A DNA stretch of 33,317 nt from Alcanivorax profundi (GCF_003597125.1 NZ_QYYA01000005.1:222782-256098), one strand, 5' to 3'; positions 7,146 through 15,783 are shown, counted from the first letter of the stretch. Program-made: numbers and translations. Notes: generated by a model not told the origin, from the letters alone.

Positions 7146-10091
7146 CTACAGTGCAGTGGCGTGAATCGGTAGCCGGATAATAAACCGGGTGCCCCCGGCG
7201 TCGCAGATCGGGCTTTCCACGCTGATGCTGCCAAAGTGCTCTTCGATAATACTGTAAACCAGCGCCAACCCAAGCCCGGTACCTCGCCCGGGGGCCTTGC
7301 TGGTGGCGAAGGGTTCGAACAGGGTGTCACGCATTCGATCAGGAATGCCGTGTCCCTGATCTTCGACGCGGACTTCCAGGTACGCCTCGGTCTCTTCGCA
7401 GTAAATGCTGATCGCTTGTTCTGGTGAACTGGCATCTGCGGCATTTCCCAGCAGGTTGATAAAGACCTGTAGCAGGCGTTGGGGATCCCCCTGGGCCCAG
7501 CCGTCACTCACACAGTGGTTGATAAACTGCTGCTGGCGGTGATCAGGATCAAGCAGCAGCAGTGAGATTGCCTCATCCACGGTGTCGCGAAGATTGACCG
7601 GGACATGGTGCACGCTTTGCTTGATGCTGCCGGAATGGCTGAACGTTACCAGGGATTCGACAATGCGGGTAATGCGCCGGGTCTGTTCGAGAATTTGCTG
7701 GCTGGTTTCCAGTTGCTCCTCGGCATCGCTTTCGCTGTCGAGATTCTGCGCCAAACAGGCGATCGCCGTGACCGGGTTGCCGATCTCGTGGGCGACCCCG
7801 GCGGCCAGGCGGCCGATGGAAGCCAGTCGCTCGTTATGGGCCAGATGCGCCTCCATATGACGCAGCTCCGTGATGTCCTCAATCACCAGCACCTGGCCGC
7901 CGGCTTGTTCGGCACTGCCAATGCCCATCACAGAGGACTTGTGCAGGCTCAGCCAGCGAGTCTGTCCTTGAACCTCCAGCGACAACTGCGGTTGGTGGGG
8001 GTTGTCGTCTCGGCTGAAACGGGTGAAAAACTCGCCCCAGGGTTCAACCAGATCTGAAAGACGGGACCCGATAGTGTCCGCGGCGCTGATGTTGGTGAGC
8101 GCTTCCATCGCTTGATTCCAGCCAATGATCTCATCGTCCGCCCCCAGCGAGATCACCCCCATGGGCAGTTCCAACAGGGTTTGCCGATGGAAGCGGCGCA
8201 GGCCGTCGAGCTCCGCCGCCAGCCCGGACAACCTGTCGCGATATTGTTCCAGTCGGGATTCAATGAACTGGATGTCCTCGCTGGAGCTTTGCTCTTCTTC
8301 GGGCAGGTAAGGGAGGTGGTCATCCATTAACTGATGCGAAACCGAGGGACCGAGCAGGCCTGATAGATTGGTCTCCAGTTGGTCGCGAAGACGACGCAGG
8401 GCGTAGGGGCGTGTTTCGGTGCGGGGAAGGCGCAGGTCGCGCAAGGCCATTTCCACTTCACGGGTGGCGGTGATCGGCCCCAGAGGTTGGCTCAGGGCAT
8501 CAATGAAATCATCGACACTTTTCGCTTCCAGTTCCCAGCGATAGGGGCGGCGCAGGCTGTCCACGGCACAGGCTTCTGCGGCGTTTTTTTCTGCCCGGGA
8601 CATGGGGGTGACGATGGAGACAATGGCATACACCAGGGCATTGGCGGTGACCGAGGCAATAGCCACGTGGTGCCACTGGTCGGGTCCGGTGTGGAAACGC
8701 ATTCCCAGCAATTCCATCAGCTGGGAAAGCTGCCAGCTTGGGTAGGTGATCGGCAGCAGTAGCAGCAGCAACCAGCACAGGAAGCCGACGGTGAGTCCTG
8801 CAAACAGGCCGTTGCGGTTGCCGCTGGGCCAGAACAGCGCACCAATCAGTCCGGGGACGAACTGAAGGGTTGCCACGAACGACAATACCCCCAGCTCAAC
8901 CAGGGTATGACCGGCCCCCGTAAATCGGTAAAAAAGGTAGGCCAGTGCCAGAATAGCGGCGATCAGAATGCGCCGTGTCCATAGCAGGTTGCGGTACAGG
9001 TTTTGTCCCTGATGTAGCGGGCTGGCGGGTAATACCAGATGATTGAGGCACATGCCTGATAGCGCCAGCGTGGCAACGATCAGCATGCCGCTGGCGCCAG
9101 CCAGTCCGGCCAGGTAGCCAAGCACAGCCCCGTGTCCGCCGGTTACCAGGCCAACCCCCAGCGCATAGTAGTCCGGGGAGGTGGGAGCGTTGCTGGCGGC
9201 GGCGGCCCAGAGGATTACCGGTACGCACAGGGCCATCACCAGAAACATTAGTGGCAGCGCCCAGCTGGCGGTAATCAGTGCCCGTGGGTTCAGGTTTTCA
9301 GTGAACGCCATATAGAACATATGAGGCAGCACCACGGCGGAGACAAAAAACGCCATGATCATGGAATGCCAGGTGCCATCCTGTAGAGGGTAATACAGTC
9401 GCGACAGCATCTCAGGGTGATCATCCAGCCACTGCCCCAAACTTTCCGGACCGTCGAAAACACCGTACAAACCGAGCAGTGCCACCGCGCCGAAGGCCAC
9501 CAGCTTGATCAGCGATTCTGTGGCAATGGCTACCACCAACCCTTCGTGTTTTTCCCGGGCGGTGGCGTGGCGGGCGCCAAACAGGATGGCGAAGATCACC
9601 ATCATCATGCAGAAGCCCGCGGCCAGTGAGCGAGGATCATCGGTGCCACTGAGAATCTGGATGGACTCCGCTACCGCCTTGAGCTGCAAGGCAAGCAGTG
9701 GCAGCACACCTATCAGCATTATGATGGTAGTCATGGCCCCGGCCATGCGGCTGCGGTAACGGAAGGCAAACAGGTCAGCGAGGGAGCTGAGCTGGTAGGT
9801 GGCTGTCAGGCGCAATATCGGGGCCAGCAGGATGGGGGCCAGCAGGAACACGCCTGAGATACCCAGAAAATAGGACAGGAAGTTGTAGCCGTACTGGTAG
9901 GCGTAACCGACTGAGCCATACACCGCCCAGGCACTGGCATAGACTCCAAGGGAAAACACATACACGGCCGGGTGGCGCACCCAGTGCGCCGGCAGCCAGC
10001 CGCGCTCGGTGATCCAGGCAACAAAGAAAAGAAACAGCAGGTAGCCACCGGCGATGGCAATCAGCTCACTGACACTATAGACCATCGACAT
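7146..10091 (-). CDS. cbrA: Transporter-fused sensor histidine kinase CbrA
   Basis: Membrane sensor kinase that phosphorylates CbrB. The N-terminal half (to about residue 500) is a sodium:solute symporter (SLC5-like) domain with about 13 hydrophobic segments; then come a linker/STAC-type region, a PAS domain (GVISLGADDEIIGWNQAM), a dimerisation and phospho-acceptor helix (VAHEIGNP, His at about 768) and an ATPase domain with NLLGNAADA and GTGLGLALV. Length, 981 residues from the ATG at 10091, equals that of Pseudomonas CbrA. An upstream TTG at 10106 and an ATG at 10085 are alternatives; all overlap cbrX, suggesting translational coupling. It is followed by cbrB after 46 bp. In Pseudomonas the system governs carbon/nitrogen balance, including histidine and amino-acid use. 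Confidence 0.95.
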   Translation of the reverse strand: MSMVYSVSELIAIAGGYLLFLFFVAWITERGWLPAHWVRHPAVYVFSLGVYASAWAVYGSVGYAYQYGYNFLSYFLGISGVFLLAPILLAPILRLTATYQLSSLADLFAFRYRSRMAGAMTTIIMLIGVLPLLALQLKAVAESIQILSGTDDPRSLAAGFCMMMVIFAILFGARHATAREKHEGLVVAIATESLIKLVAFGAVALLGLYGVFDGPESLGQWLDDHPEMLSRLYYPLQDGTWHSMIMAFFVSAVVLPHMFYMAFTENLNPRALITASWALPLMFLVMALCVPVILWAAAASNAPTSPDYYALGVGLVTGGHGAVLGYLAGLAGASGMLIVATLALSGMCLNHLVLPASPLHQGQNLYRNLLWTRRILIAAILALAYLFYRFTGAGHTLVELGVLSFVATLQFVPGLIGALFWPSGNRNGLFAGLTVGFLCWLLLLLLPITYPSWQLSQLMELLGMRFHTGPDQWHHVAIASVTANALVYAIVSIVTPMSRAEKNAAEACAVDSLRRPYRWELEAKSVDDFIDALSQPLGPITATREVEMALRDLRLPRTETRPYALRRLRDQLETNLSGLLGPSVSHQLMDDHLPYLPEEEQSSSEDIQFIESRLEQYRDRLSGLAAELDGLRRFHRQTLLELPMGVISLGADDEIIGWNQAMEALTNISAADTIGSRLSDLVEPWGEFFTRFSRDDNPHQPQLSLEVQGQTRWLSLHKSSVMGIGSAEQAGGQVLVIEDITELRHMEAHLAHNERLASIGRLAAGVAHEIGNPVTAIACLAQNLDSESDAEEQLETSQQILEQTRRITRIVESLVTFSHSGSIKQSVHHVPVNLRDTVDEAISLLLLDPDHRQQQFINHCVSDGWAQGDPQRLLQVFINLLGNAADASSPEQAISIYCEETEAYLEVRVEDQGHGIPDRMRDTLFEPFATSKAPGRGTGLGLALVYSIIEEHFGSISVESPICDAGGTRFIIRLPIHATAL

Positions 10092-10251
10092 CTTTGCTCT
10101 TTGCAATCCAGTAGCTCAGGGCGATCAACCCCAGCCAGATCAGATAAGGGCGGTACCACGCTCGCCCCCCTTCGCTCCACCAGTCAATAATGGCAGGGGA
10201 CAACAGGTAGGTTCCCAGAATAAAAATGATAAGCAGGCGATCTGTATACAT
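10075..10251 (-). CDS. cbrX: Small membrane protein CbrX
   Basis: A 58-residue frame, starting ATG at 10251 (MYTDRLLIIFILGTYLL) and ending TAG at 10075, whose end overlaps the cbrA start by 17 bp. It predicts two membrane segments (about 5-22 and 36-50) joined by DWWSEGGRAWYRP, with a charged tail (KSKDVDG). A short gene of this size and position, coupled to cbrA, is described in Pseudomonas putida as cbrX; the match rests on position, length and the WYRP-type loop as I recall it. A likely role is to set cbrA translation or to form part of the CbrA complex. It is the first gene after a 200-bp gap that probably holds the cbrXA promoter. Confidence 0.8.
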   Translation of the reverse strand: MYTDRLLIIFILGTYLLSPAIIDWWSEGGRAWYRPYLIWLGLIALSYWIAKSKDVDGL

Positions 10252-10313
10252 GTTGTTAGGGCCCTCTGGCCGAAGAGGATACGTCAGGTGAGGGAGGCGT
10301 GTAAAAGCGGGGG

Positions 10314-10399
10314 GAGTTCAGTTGACAGTGGACAGTTGAGAGTTGACAGCGAAAAGCAAGAACTGTGGCCTGGTTCGGGGGGCTGAGTTGAAAGTGGAA
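10314..10399. repeat. Heptad element B, degenerate
   Basis: Four exact 7-mers at 10321-10348 (GTTGACA, GTGGACA, GTTGAGA, GTTGACA) are preceded by a partial unit (GAGTTCA) and lead into GCGAAAAGC. A second block at 10386-10399 (GTTGAAA, GTGGAAA) leads into CGCGCG. Unlike elements A, C and D the two blocks are in the same orientation, so this looks like a partial or rearranged copy. It lies between gluQ and cbrX. Confidence 0.6.
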
Positions 10400-10420
10400 A
10401 CGCGCGAGATGGGGTTGTTG

Positions 10421-10460
10421 CGTAGGGTGGAAATGGGCGTCAGCCCATCTCTGCCCTACG
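10421..10460 (-). terminator. Long imperfect hairpin at the gluQ stop codon
   Basis: An 18-bp imperfect stem (15 of 18 paired) joins 10421-10438 and 10443-10460 (outer CGTAGGG/CCCTACG, inner ATGGGC/GCCCAT) with a 4-base loop. It includes the gluQ stop codon at 10456-10458. There is no strong T-run after it, so it may be a REP-like palindrome or mRNA-stabilising hairpin rather than an intrinsic terminator. Confidence 0.5.
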
Positions 10461-11334
10461 AGAGTGACGTGGGTAAAGGTTGCTGGCGGCCGGGGGGCCA
10501 GTGGTGTTCGGGGTAATGGAGTTTACCCCATTCCAGCAGGGAGGCAGGTGGTGCGCCCTGGAGATCTTTCGGCGGTTGCAGACCCATGCAGTGCAGGGCC
10601 GCAGAGAGGAGTTGGCTGGCACGGGCGGGGGCGAGTGCTTCGCTGCCGCCGGACTTGGATAGCTTGGTATCGCGGCCGTCAGTGACCACGGGCAAATGGG
10701 CGTAAAGCGGAGCGGGGCGCCCCAGGCATTCCAGTAGCCAGCGCTGGCGCAGGGTGGAATCTATCAGGTCGGCGCCGCGTAACACATGGGTAATGACGTC
10801 GTTGGCATCATCCAGGGCGCAGGCCAGTTGGTAGCCGAACAGACCGTCACGGCGACGGATTACAAAGGCGCCGCCGTCCTGATGGAGGTTGTTGCAGACC
10901 CGCCCCTGTATGCCATCGTCGAAGCAAAGCTCACTGTCCGGCACGGCAAGGCGAACCGAGGCATCGTCACTGCCGGGGGCCGCAGCACTGATGCCCGGAT
11001 GGTTATGATTCAGGGCCGTCAGCTGCTTGCGGGTGAGGGTGCAGTAAAAGGCGTGATGGTCTGCCAGAAGTTGCTCCACCGCCCCCTGATAGGCCTCATG
11101 GTGCTGGCTTTGATAACGCACCGAGCCATCCCACACCAGCCCGAACTGTTCCAGCTGCAGCAGAATGGCATCGGCCGCCCCGGGCACTTCCCGGGGGGGA
11201 TCCAGATCATCTATCCGCACCAGCCATTCCCCACCATTGGCTCGTGCGTCCAGCCAACTGGCCAGCGCCGCCACCAACGACCCGAAATGCAACGGGCCGG
11301 AGGGCGTGGGGGCGAAACGTCCGCGATAGCTCAT
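10456..11334 (-). CDS. gluQ: Glutamyl-Q tRNA(Asp) synthetase (GluQ)
   Basis: Attaches glutamate to the queuosine base at the wobble position of tRNA(Asp), using a truncated glutamyl-tRNA synthetase fold with no anticodon domain. FAPTPSGPLHFGS at residues 7-19 carries the HIGH-type motif and TKLSKS the KMSKS-type motif; GSLVAALASWLDAR and RIDDLDPPRE are typical. At 292 residues it is of normal length. The zinc site of E. coli GluQ (two Cys around CTC, then Tyr and Cys) is degraded: here YCTLTRKQL has only the first Cys and no later Cys in the loop. gluQ next to dksA is a widespread pairing; here they are separated by heptad element C. Confidence 0.95.
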   Translation of the reverse strand: MSYRGRFAPTPSGPLHFGSLVAALASWLDARANGGEWLVRIDDLDPPREVPGAADAILLQLEQFGLVWDGSVRYQSQHHEAYQGAVEQLLADHHAFYCTLTRKQLTALNHNHPGISAAAPGSDDASVRLAVPDSELCFDDGIQGRVCNNLHQDGGAFVIRRRDGLFGYQLACALDDANDVITHVLRGADLIDSTLRQRWLLECLGRPAPLYAHLPVVTDGRDTKLSKSGGSEALAPARASQLLSAALHCMGLQPPKDLQGAPPASLLEWGKLHYPEHHWPPGRQQPLPTSLS

Positions 11335-11340
11335 AGGGCA

Positions 11341-11500
11341 GTGAACAGTGAATAGTGAATAGTTAACAGCGGCGCGCCAGATGAATGCAGTGACGTAAAA
11401 CGCAGGAAGCCGCGCACAGAGTATGGGCGCGGCCTCCTGCGTAGCAAAGAGCGAAAGCCCGCTATCGCGAGCTGTTCACTATTCCCTGTTAACTCTTCAC
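11341..11500. repeat. Heptad-armed inverted element C
   Basis: Left arm 11341-11368: GTGAACA, GTGAATA, GTGAATA, GTTAACA. Right arm 11473-11500, read on the other strand: GTGAAGA, GTTAACA, GGGAATA, GTGAACA. Each arm is exactly 28 bases, four heptads. The 104-bp core contains its own strong hairpin (11400-11415 with 11427-11442, 15 of 16 paired, ACGCAGGA/TCCTGCGT outer). The arms enter the core as ACAGCGGCG and ACAGCTCGCG. It fills the gap between the dksA stop (11506) and the gluQ start (11334) almost completely. Confidence 0.75.
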
Positions 11501-11505
11501 TGCTT

Positions 11506-12696
11506 CTAACCTGCCAGCTGCTTTTCCTTGATCTCCGCCAGTTCCTTGCAGTCAATGCACATCTCGGCGGTTGGGCGGGCTTCGAGGCGGCGGATGCCGA
11601 TTTCGATGCCGCAGGCTTCGCAGTAGCCGTAGTCATCCTTGTCGACCAGGTCCAGGGTCTTTTCGATCTTCTTGAGCAGCTTGCGTTCTCGATCACGGGT
11701 ACGCAGTTCCAGGGCGAATTCTTCTTCCTGGGTGGCGCGATCTGCAGGGTCGGGCAGATTGGCTTGCTCATCCTGCAGGTGATGCATGGTGCGATCGGCT
11801 TCTTCCATTAGCTCCTGGCGCCAGGCCAGTAGAATCTGCCGGAAGTGTTCGCGCTGTTTCTCGTTCATGTATTCCTCATCCTTGGCCGGCTGATAAGGTT
11901 TGAAACCGTGCAGCAGGGCCTGGGATGAAGTGGAGGAGGTCTTTTTCACTGTCTTTTTTACCTGAGCTGAAGAAGGGGATCGGCTCGGCGACATTCCTTT
12001 GCCGGCAAGCGCAGTCCTGGCGGTACCGGAGTTCGATGGTCGTTGAGCGGCAGGAGTTCCTGCCGGTTTTGCCTTGCCGGAGGCAGGCAGCTTTGTTCTT
12101 GGTGCAGCGGGTGCTGCTTTCTTGGCCGCAGCCTTGGGGGCTGCTGGCCGGGTAGCCTTTGCCGGTTTGGCAGAGGTCGCCCTGGTTGTCTGTTTTGCAG
12201 CGGGTGTCTTGCTCTTGCCCGCGACGGATTGGTTTGCAGCCTTGGCCGGCGCTTTTTTAGCGGGGCTTTTAATGGCGGCTTTGGGCTTGGACACAGCGGC
12301 TTTCTTCACGGTGGCCTTTTTGGCTGCTGGCTTGCTGGTAACAGCTTTTTTGGCGGTGGGCTTCGCTGCGGTCTTCTTGGCTGGGGCTTTTTTCGCCGGT
12401 GCTTTTTTTACTGCCGCTTTCTTGGCGGCGGGCTTTTTGACCGCAGCTTTCTTCGGCGCTGGCTTCTTGGCAACAGCCTTTTTCGCTGGTGCTTTTTTTG
12501 CCGCAGTCTTCTTGGCCGCAGGCTTTTTCACGGCAGCTTTTTTGGCTGGCGTTTTCTTGGCGGCGGGTTTGCTGGTGGCTGTCTTGCTGGCAGATTTGCT
12601 GGCGGGTTTGGTAGAGGCTTTGCGGGTGCTGGCAGCAGTTCCGGTGGCTTTTTTGGTAGCCGCCTTTTTCGGGGCTTTCTTTTTGCCGGTGGCCAT
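11506..12696 (-). CDS. dksA: DksA with a long histone-H1-like N-terminal extension
   Basis: RNA polymerase secondary-channel factor that works with ppGpp. The last 136 residues (261-396) are a complete DksA: coiled-coil, acidic tip DPADRA (Asp316, Asp319, Ala321) and a four-Cys zinc finger (CEAC at 359/362, CIDC at 380/383). Residues 1-260 are Lys/Ala/Pro/Ser/Thr-rich, with many AAKK, KKAPAKK and KPAAKK repeats, like AlgP or eukaryotic H1 tails; a membrane or catalytic domain is absent. Pseudomonas DksA is about 150 residues without this tail. I chose the ATG at 12696 because GGGAG lies about 10 bases upstream; an in-frame ATG further up (12795) has no such site. An internal ATG ([14 protein letters not shown] directly before it) could give a short form. 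The frame is open throughout, so this is a real fusion unless misassembled. Confidence 0.93.
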   Translation of the reverse strand: MATGKKKAPKKAATKKATGTAASTRKASTKPASKSASKTATSKPAAKKTPAKKAAVKKPAAKKTAAKKAPAKKAVAKKPAPKKAAVKKPAAKKAAVKKAPAKKAPAKKTAAKPTAKKAVTSKPAAKKATVKKAAVSKPKAAIKSPAKKAPAKAANQSVAGKSKTPAAKQTTRATSAKPAKATRPAAPKAAAKKAAPAAPRTKLPASGKAKPAGTPAAQRPSNSGTARTALAGKGMSPSRSPSSAQVKKTVKKTSSTSSQALLHGFKPYQPAKDEEYMNEKQREHFRQILLAWRQELMEEADRTMHHLQDEQANLPDPADRATQEEEFALELRTRDRERKLLKKIEKTLDLVDKDDYGYCEACGIEIGIRRLEARPTAEMCIDCKELAEIKEKQLAG

Positions 12697-12898
12697 CTTC
12701 AGTAACTCCCTTAGCATGGTCTTTAACTCTCTATCCTGTGCCCGCACTTCCCTGATGGGCATAATGTAATCTTCGACCTTACCCCTTATAGGCAAGTCTT
12801 GTCACCAATTACAGGGCCTGCTTCCGGCAGGGAGCCTGATTGATGAAAATCTGGCCGATTATAGCCATGCCGGTCCGTCTTGGAAGAGGAAACTTGTG

Positions 12899-14062
12899 AT
12901 GACGCTATCCCGTTACGCCAGCCAGATCCCGCCTTTTCATGTAATGGCGTTGTTGGAAAGGGCGCAGCAGCTGGAAGCTGAGGGGCGCGATATTTTGCAT
13001 CTTGAGGTGGGGGAGCCTGATTTTGGCACGCCCCCACCGGTGATGGAGGCGATCCAGCGTGCCATGGCGCAAGGGCGAACAGGCTATACGCCCGCGGCGG
13101 GACTGCCGGCGTTGCGTCAGGCGATCTCCGATGATTACCGGGAACGTTTTGGCGCCGAGGTGCCAGCTGCGCGCATTGTAGTAACCCCCGGAGCGTCGGG
13201 TGCCTTGCAATTGGCTCTGGCAGCGTTGATCAATCCAGGTGAGGGGGTGCTGTTATGTGACCCGGGTTACCCCTGCAATCGGCAGTTCGTGAATCTGGTC
13301 GGCGGGGATCCGCAGCCTTTCTTGCTGGATGCGGCCTCCCATTTTGATCTTTCGGCAGCGGCGTTGGAGGCTGCCTGGCTGCCCTCGACTCGCGTGGCCA
13401 TGGTCGCCAGCCCGGATAATCCCACGGGCAATATGCTCAGCCCTGACACCCTGGCCGAGCTGGTCTCGGTGGTGCGCAGGCGCCACGGCACCTTGCTGGT
13501 GGACGAGATCTACCAGGGGCTGTGTTATACCCAGCCAGCGTCCACTGTTCTGAGTCAGACTGACGATGTGGTGGTCATTAACAGCTTCAGCAAATATTTC
13601 TGCATGACGGGCTGGCGGCTTGGCTGGCTGGTTGCTCCCGAACCCCTGGTGCCGGCCATCGAGCGGCTGGCCCAAAATCTGTTTCTGGCGCCATCGACAC
13701 CGGCACAGTACGGCGGGCTTGCCGCATTGGAAGAAGCCTCTATGGCGATTCTTGAGCAGCGCCACCAATTGTTGGCTCGCCGCCGCCAGTGTTTGCTCAA
13801 TGGTTTGGCGCACCTGAAGTTACCGGTGGTGTCTCGCGCTGACGGCGCCTTCTATGTGTATGTGGATGTGAGCCGCTATACCCATGATAGTCACGCCTTC
13901 TGTGCCGATCTGCTTGAGCGCGCCGGAGTGGCCATCACGCCGGGCGTGGACTTTGGCGAGGGGCATGACCACAAGCGCTATGTGCGGCTCGCCTATACCT
14001 GCACAGAATCACGACTGACCGAGGCGTTACATCGTCTGGAACACTATCTGGAGTCCTTGTGA
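12899..14062 (+). CDS. Class I PLP-dependent aminotransferase
   Basis: Fold-type I aminotransferase, 387 residues from the ATG at 12899 (a GTG sits 3 bases earlier; AGAGGA at about 12885-12890 serves either). Visible landmarks are HLEVGEPDFGTP, TPAAGLPALR, SPDNPTGN, the PLP lysine in NSFSKYFCMTGWRLG (Lys232) and a C-terminal Arg in YVRLAYTC. It belongs to the aspartate/alanine-type group commonly found beside dksA and sfsA in Pseudomonas. The substrate cannot be decided from sequence; alanine or aspartate as amino donor is plausible. It is transcribed away from dksA across a 200-bp gap and overlaps sfsA by 4 bp. Confidence 0.9.
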   Translation: MTLSRYASQIPPFHVMALLERAQQLEAEGRDILHLEVGEPDFGTPPPVMEAIQRAMAQGRTGYTPAAGLPALRQAISDDYRERFGAEVPAARIVVTPGASGALQLALAALINPGEGVLLCDPGYPCNRQFVNLVGGDPQPFLLDAASHFDLSAAALEAAWLPSTRVAMVASPDNPTGNMLSPDTLAELVSVVRRRHGTLLVDEIYQGLCYTQPASTVLSQTDDVVVINSFSKYFCMTGWRLGWLVAPEPLVPAIERLAQNLFLAPSTPAQYGGLAALEEASMAILEQRHQLLARRRQCLLNGLAHLKLPVVSRADGAFYVYVDVSRYTHDSHAFCADLLERAGVAITPGVDFGEGHDHKRYVRLAYTCTESRLTEALHRLEHYLESL

Positions 14063-14790
14063 AATTTTCCCCGCAGCTGGAGCGCGTTACCCTGTTACGT
14101 CGCTACAAACGGTTCATGGCCGACGTGGTTCGTGACGATGGCAGCGAAATCACGGTGCACTGTCCCAATACCGGGTCCATGAAAAACTGTGTGCTGGGCG
14201 AGCCGCAGCAGGCGTTGATTTCCGATAGCGGCAATCCCAAACGCAAGTACCGCCACACCCTGGAGGCATTGCAGGTGGCCCATGGTCACTGGGCGGGGGT
14301 GAACACCAGCCGCACCAATGCGCTGGTGGAAGAGGCGGTTCGCAGTGGGTGGGTGGCGGACCTGGATCCGTGCAGCGGAGTGGAGAGAGAGGTCAAATAC
14401 ACGGACAGCCGTTTTGATCTGGCACTGGGTGAACGGGCGGAGCCGCATACCTTTATCGAGGTGAAGAATGTAACGCTCGGGCCGGGGCCGGAGGATGCGG
14501 ATGATGGGGTCATTGCCTTTCCTGACTCGGTCACCGAGCGCGGGCAGAAGCATCTGCGTACCCTGATGGAGGTGGTGGCGTCGGGGCGCCGAGCGGTGCT
14601 TTTTTTCTGTGTGCAGCACAGTGGCGCTACGGCGGCGCGACCGGCGGATGAAATCGATCAGCGTTATGGTGAGCTGCTGCGTGAGGCGGTAGCGGCGGGG
14701 GTGGAGGTGCTGGCCTGGCGGGTCGCCCTGTCGCAAACCGAGTTTGTTCTGGAGGCGCCGGTACCGGTGCTGTTGGCGCGGGGGACGTAA
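14059..14790 (+). CDS. sfsA: Sugar fermentation stimulation protein homologue (SfsA)
   Basis: SfsA-family protein of 243 residues, the normal length. It has the OB-fold N terminus (LERVTLLRRYKRFMADV), the HCPNTGSM motif, and the C-terminal nuclease-like part with DSRFDLAL, FIEVKNVTL and FPDSVTERGQKHLR. E. coli SfsA was described as a DNA-binding regulator of maltose genes; the FIEVKN region resembles a nuclease fold and the true role is unsettled. The GTG start overlaps the aminotransferase stop (GTGA), with GGAGT just upstream, so the two are co-translated. It ends 21 bp from the convergent srkA gene. Confidence 0.93.
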   Translation: MKFSPQLERVTLLRRYKRFMADVVRDDGSEITVHCPNTGSMKNCVLGEPQQALISDSGNPKRKYRHTLEALQVAHGHWAGVNTSRTNALVEEAVRSGWVADLDPCSGVEREVKYTDSRFDLALGERAEPHTFIEVKNVTLGPGPEDADDGVIAFPDSVTERGQKHLRTLMEVVASGRRAVLFFCVQHSGATAARPADEIDQRYGELLREAVAAGVEVLAWRVALSQTEFVLEAPVPVLLARGT

Positions 14791-14811
14791 CCGCCGCGTG
14801 CGTCTATCTGT

Positions 14812-15783
14812 CTACGCTTGCCGGTCCAGTTCCCGCAGTTGCTGCTGTAACAGGGTGATCTGGTTGCCCCAATAATGCATTGATTCAAACCACGGGAAGG
14901 CCGGCGGGAAGGCGGGGTCGTCCCAGCGTTTGGCCAGCCAGGCGTCATAGCCGATCATGCGACGGATGCGCAGCGGTTCAATGAGCCCTTGTTGTTCCCA
15001 GGGAAAGGGCAGGAAGGTGTCGTAGCCCTGGGCAAGTACCCGTAACTGATGTTGCTGCTCGTCCTCTTCCCCGGACAACAGCATCCAGATGTCCTGCATG
15101 GCCGGGGCGCGCAGGCTGTCGTCCAGATCCACGAAATGTGGACTGTCGTCGCGCCACAGGATGTTGCCGGTGTGGCAATCGCCGTGAACATTCAGCAAGG
15201 GAAAAGCGGTGCCTGCCAGGCGTTTCTCAATGCGTTCCAGCAATTGCCCCACCGTATCCCGGTACTGGCCGCGGTAGTTGAGATCCACCACGTCATCGAT
15301 CAGGAAGGTGCTGGCGGTGCGGATATCCTCGACCACATCCAGTGTGGGGCGATGCTGGTAGGGGCGGTCGCTGCCACAGGCATGCCAGCGTGCGAGGGTG
15401 CGCCCCAGTTGCTCCAGATGGCTGTCGTTGGCCAGTTCCGGTGCATGGCCGCCGGCGCGCCGAAACACCGCAAAGGCGAAGTGATCACAGTGAAACAGGC
15501 TGGTGCCGTTCTTCGCGATGGGGGCGACCACCGGCAGGTCGCGCTCCGCGAGGAACAGGCTGAAGGCATGCTCCTCAAGGATCTGTTCGTCGCTCCAGCG
15601 TTGTGGGCGATAGAACTTCACAATCACCGGGGCACCGTCTTCCTGGCCGACCTGATAAACCCGGTTCTCGAAACTGTTCAACTGCAATAGCCGGCCGTCA
15701 CTGAGAAAGCCGGCGGCGTCTACGGCATCAAGCATGTAGTCCGGGGTCAGCAGATCGAAAGGGTGCCCTGTGATGTCGCTCAT
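14812..15783 (-). CDS. srkA: Stress response kinase A (SrkA/YihE family)
   Basis: Choline-kinase-like Ser/Thr protein kinase; in E. coli YihE it counters stress-induced death, acting against the MazEF pathway. The chain has 323 residues. Lys56 in VIVKFYRPQRW is the ATP lysine, HGDCHTGN (200-207) is the catalytic loop and FVDLDD (217-222) the metal-binding loop. The ATG overlaps the Rieske gene stop in an ATGA junction, so the two are translated together after the upstream kinase gene. Its 3' end converges on sfsA with only 21 bp between and no visible terminator. Confidence 0.95.
   Translation of the reverse strand: MSDITGHPFDLLTPDYMLDAVDAAGFLSDGRLLQLNSFENRVYQVGQEDGAPVIVKFYRPQRWSDEQILEEHAFSLFLAERDLPVVAPIAKNGTSLFHCDHFAFAVFRRAGGHAPELANDSHLEQLGRTLARWHACGSDRPYQHRPTLDVVEDIRTASTFLIDDVVDLNYRGQYRDTVGQLLERIEKRLAGTAFPLLNVHGDCHTGNILWRDDSPHFVDLDDSLRAPAMQDIWMLLSGEEDEQQHQLRVLAQGYDTFLPFPWEQQGLIEPLRIRRMIGYDAWLAKRWDDPAFPPAFPWFESMHYWGNQITLLQQQLRELDRQA

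Noticed and set aside
12043-12769. Long plus-strand frames rich in Phe, Gly, Leu and Ala
   Set aside because: They are the complement of the Lys/Ala repeats of DksA, with no ribosome site and no membrane-protein family resemblance.
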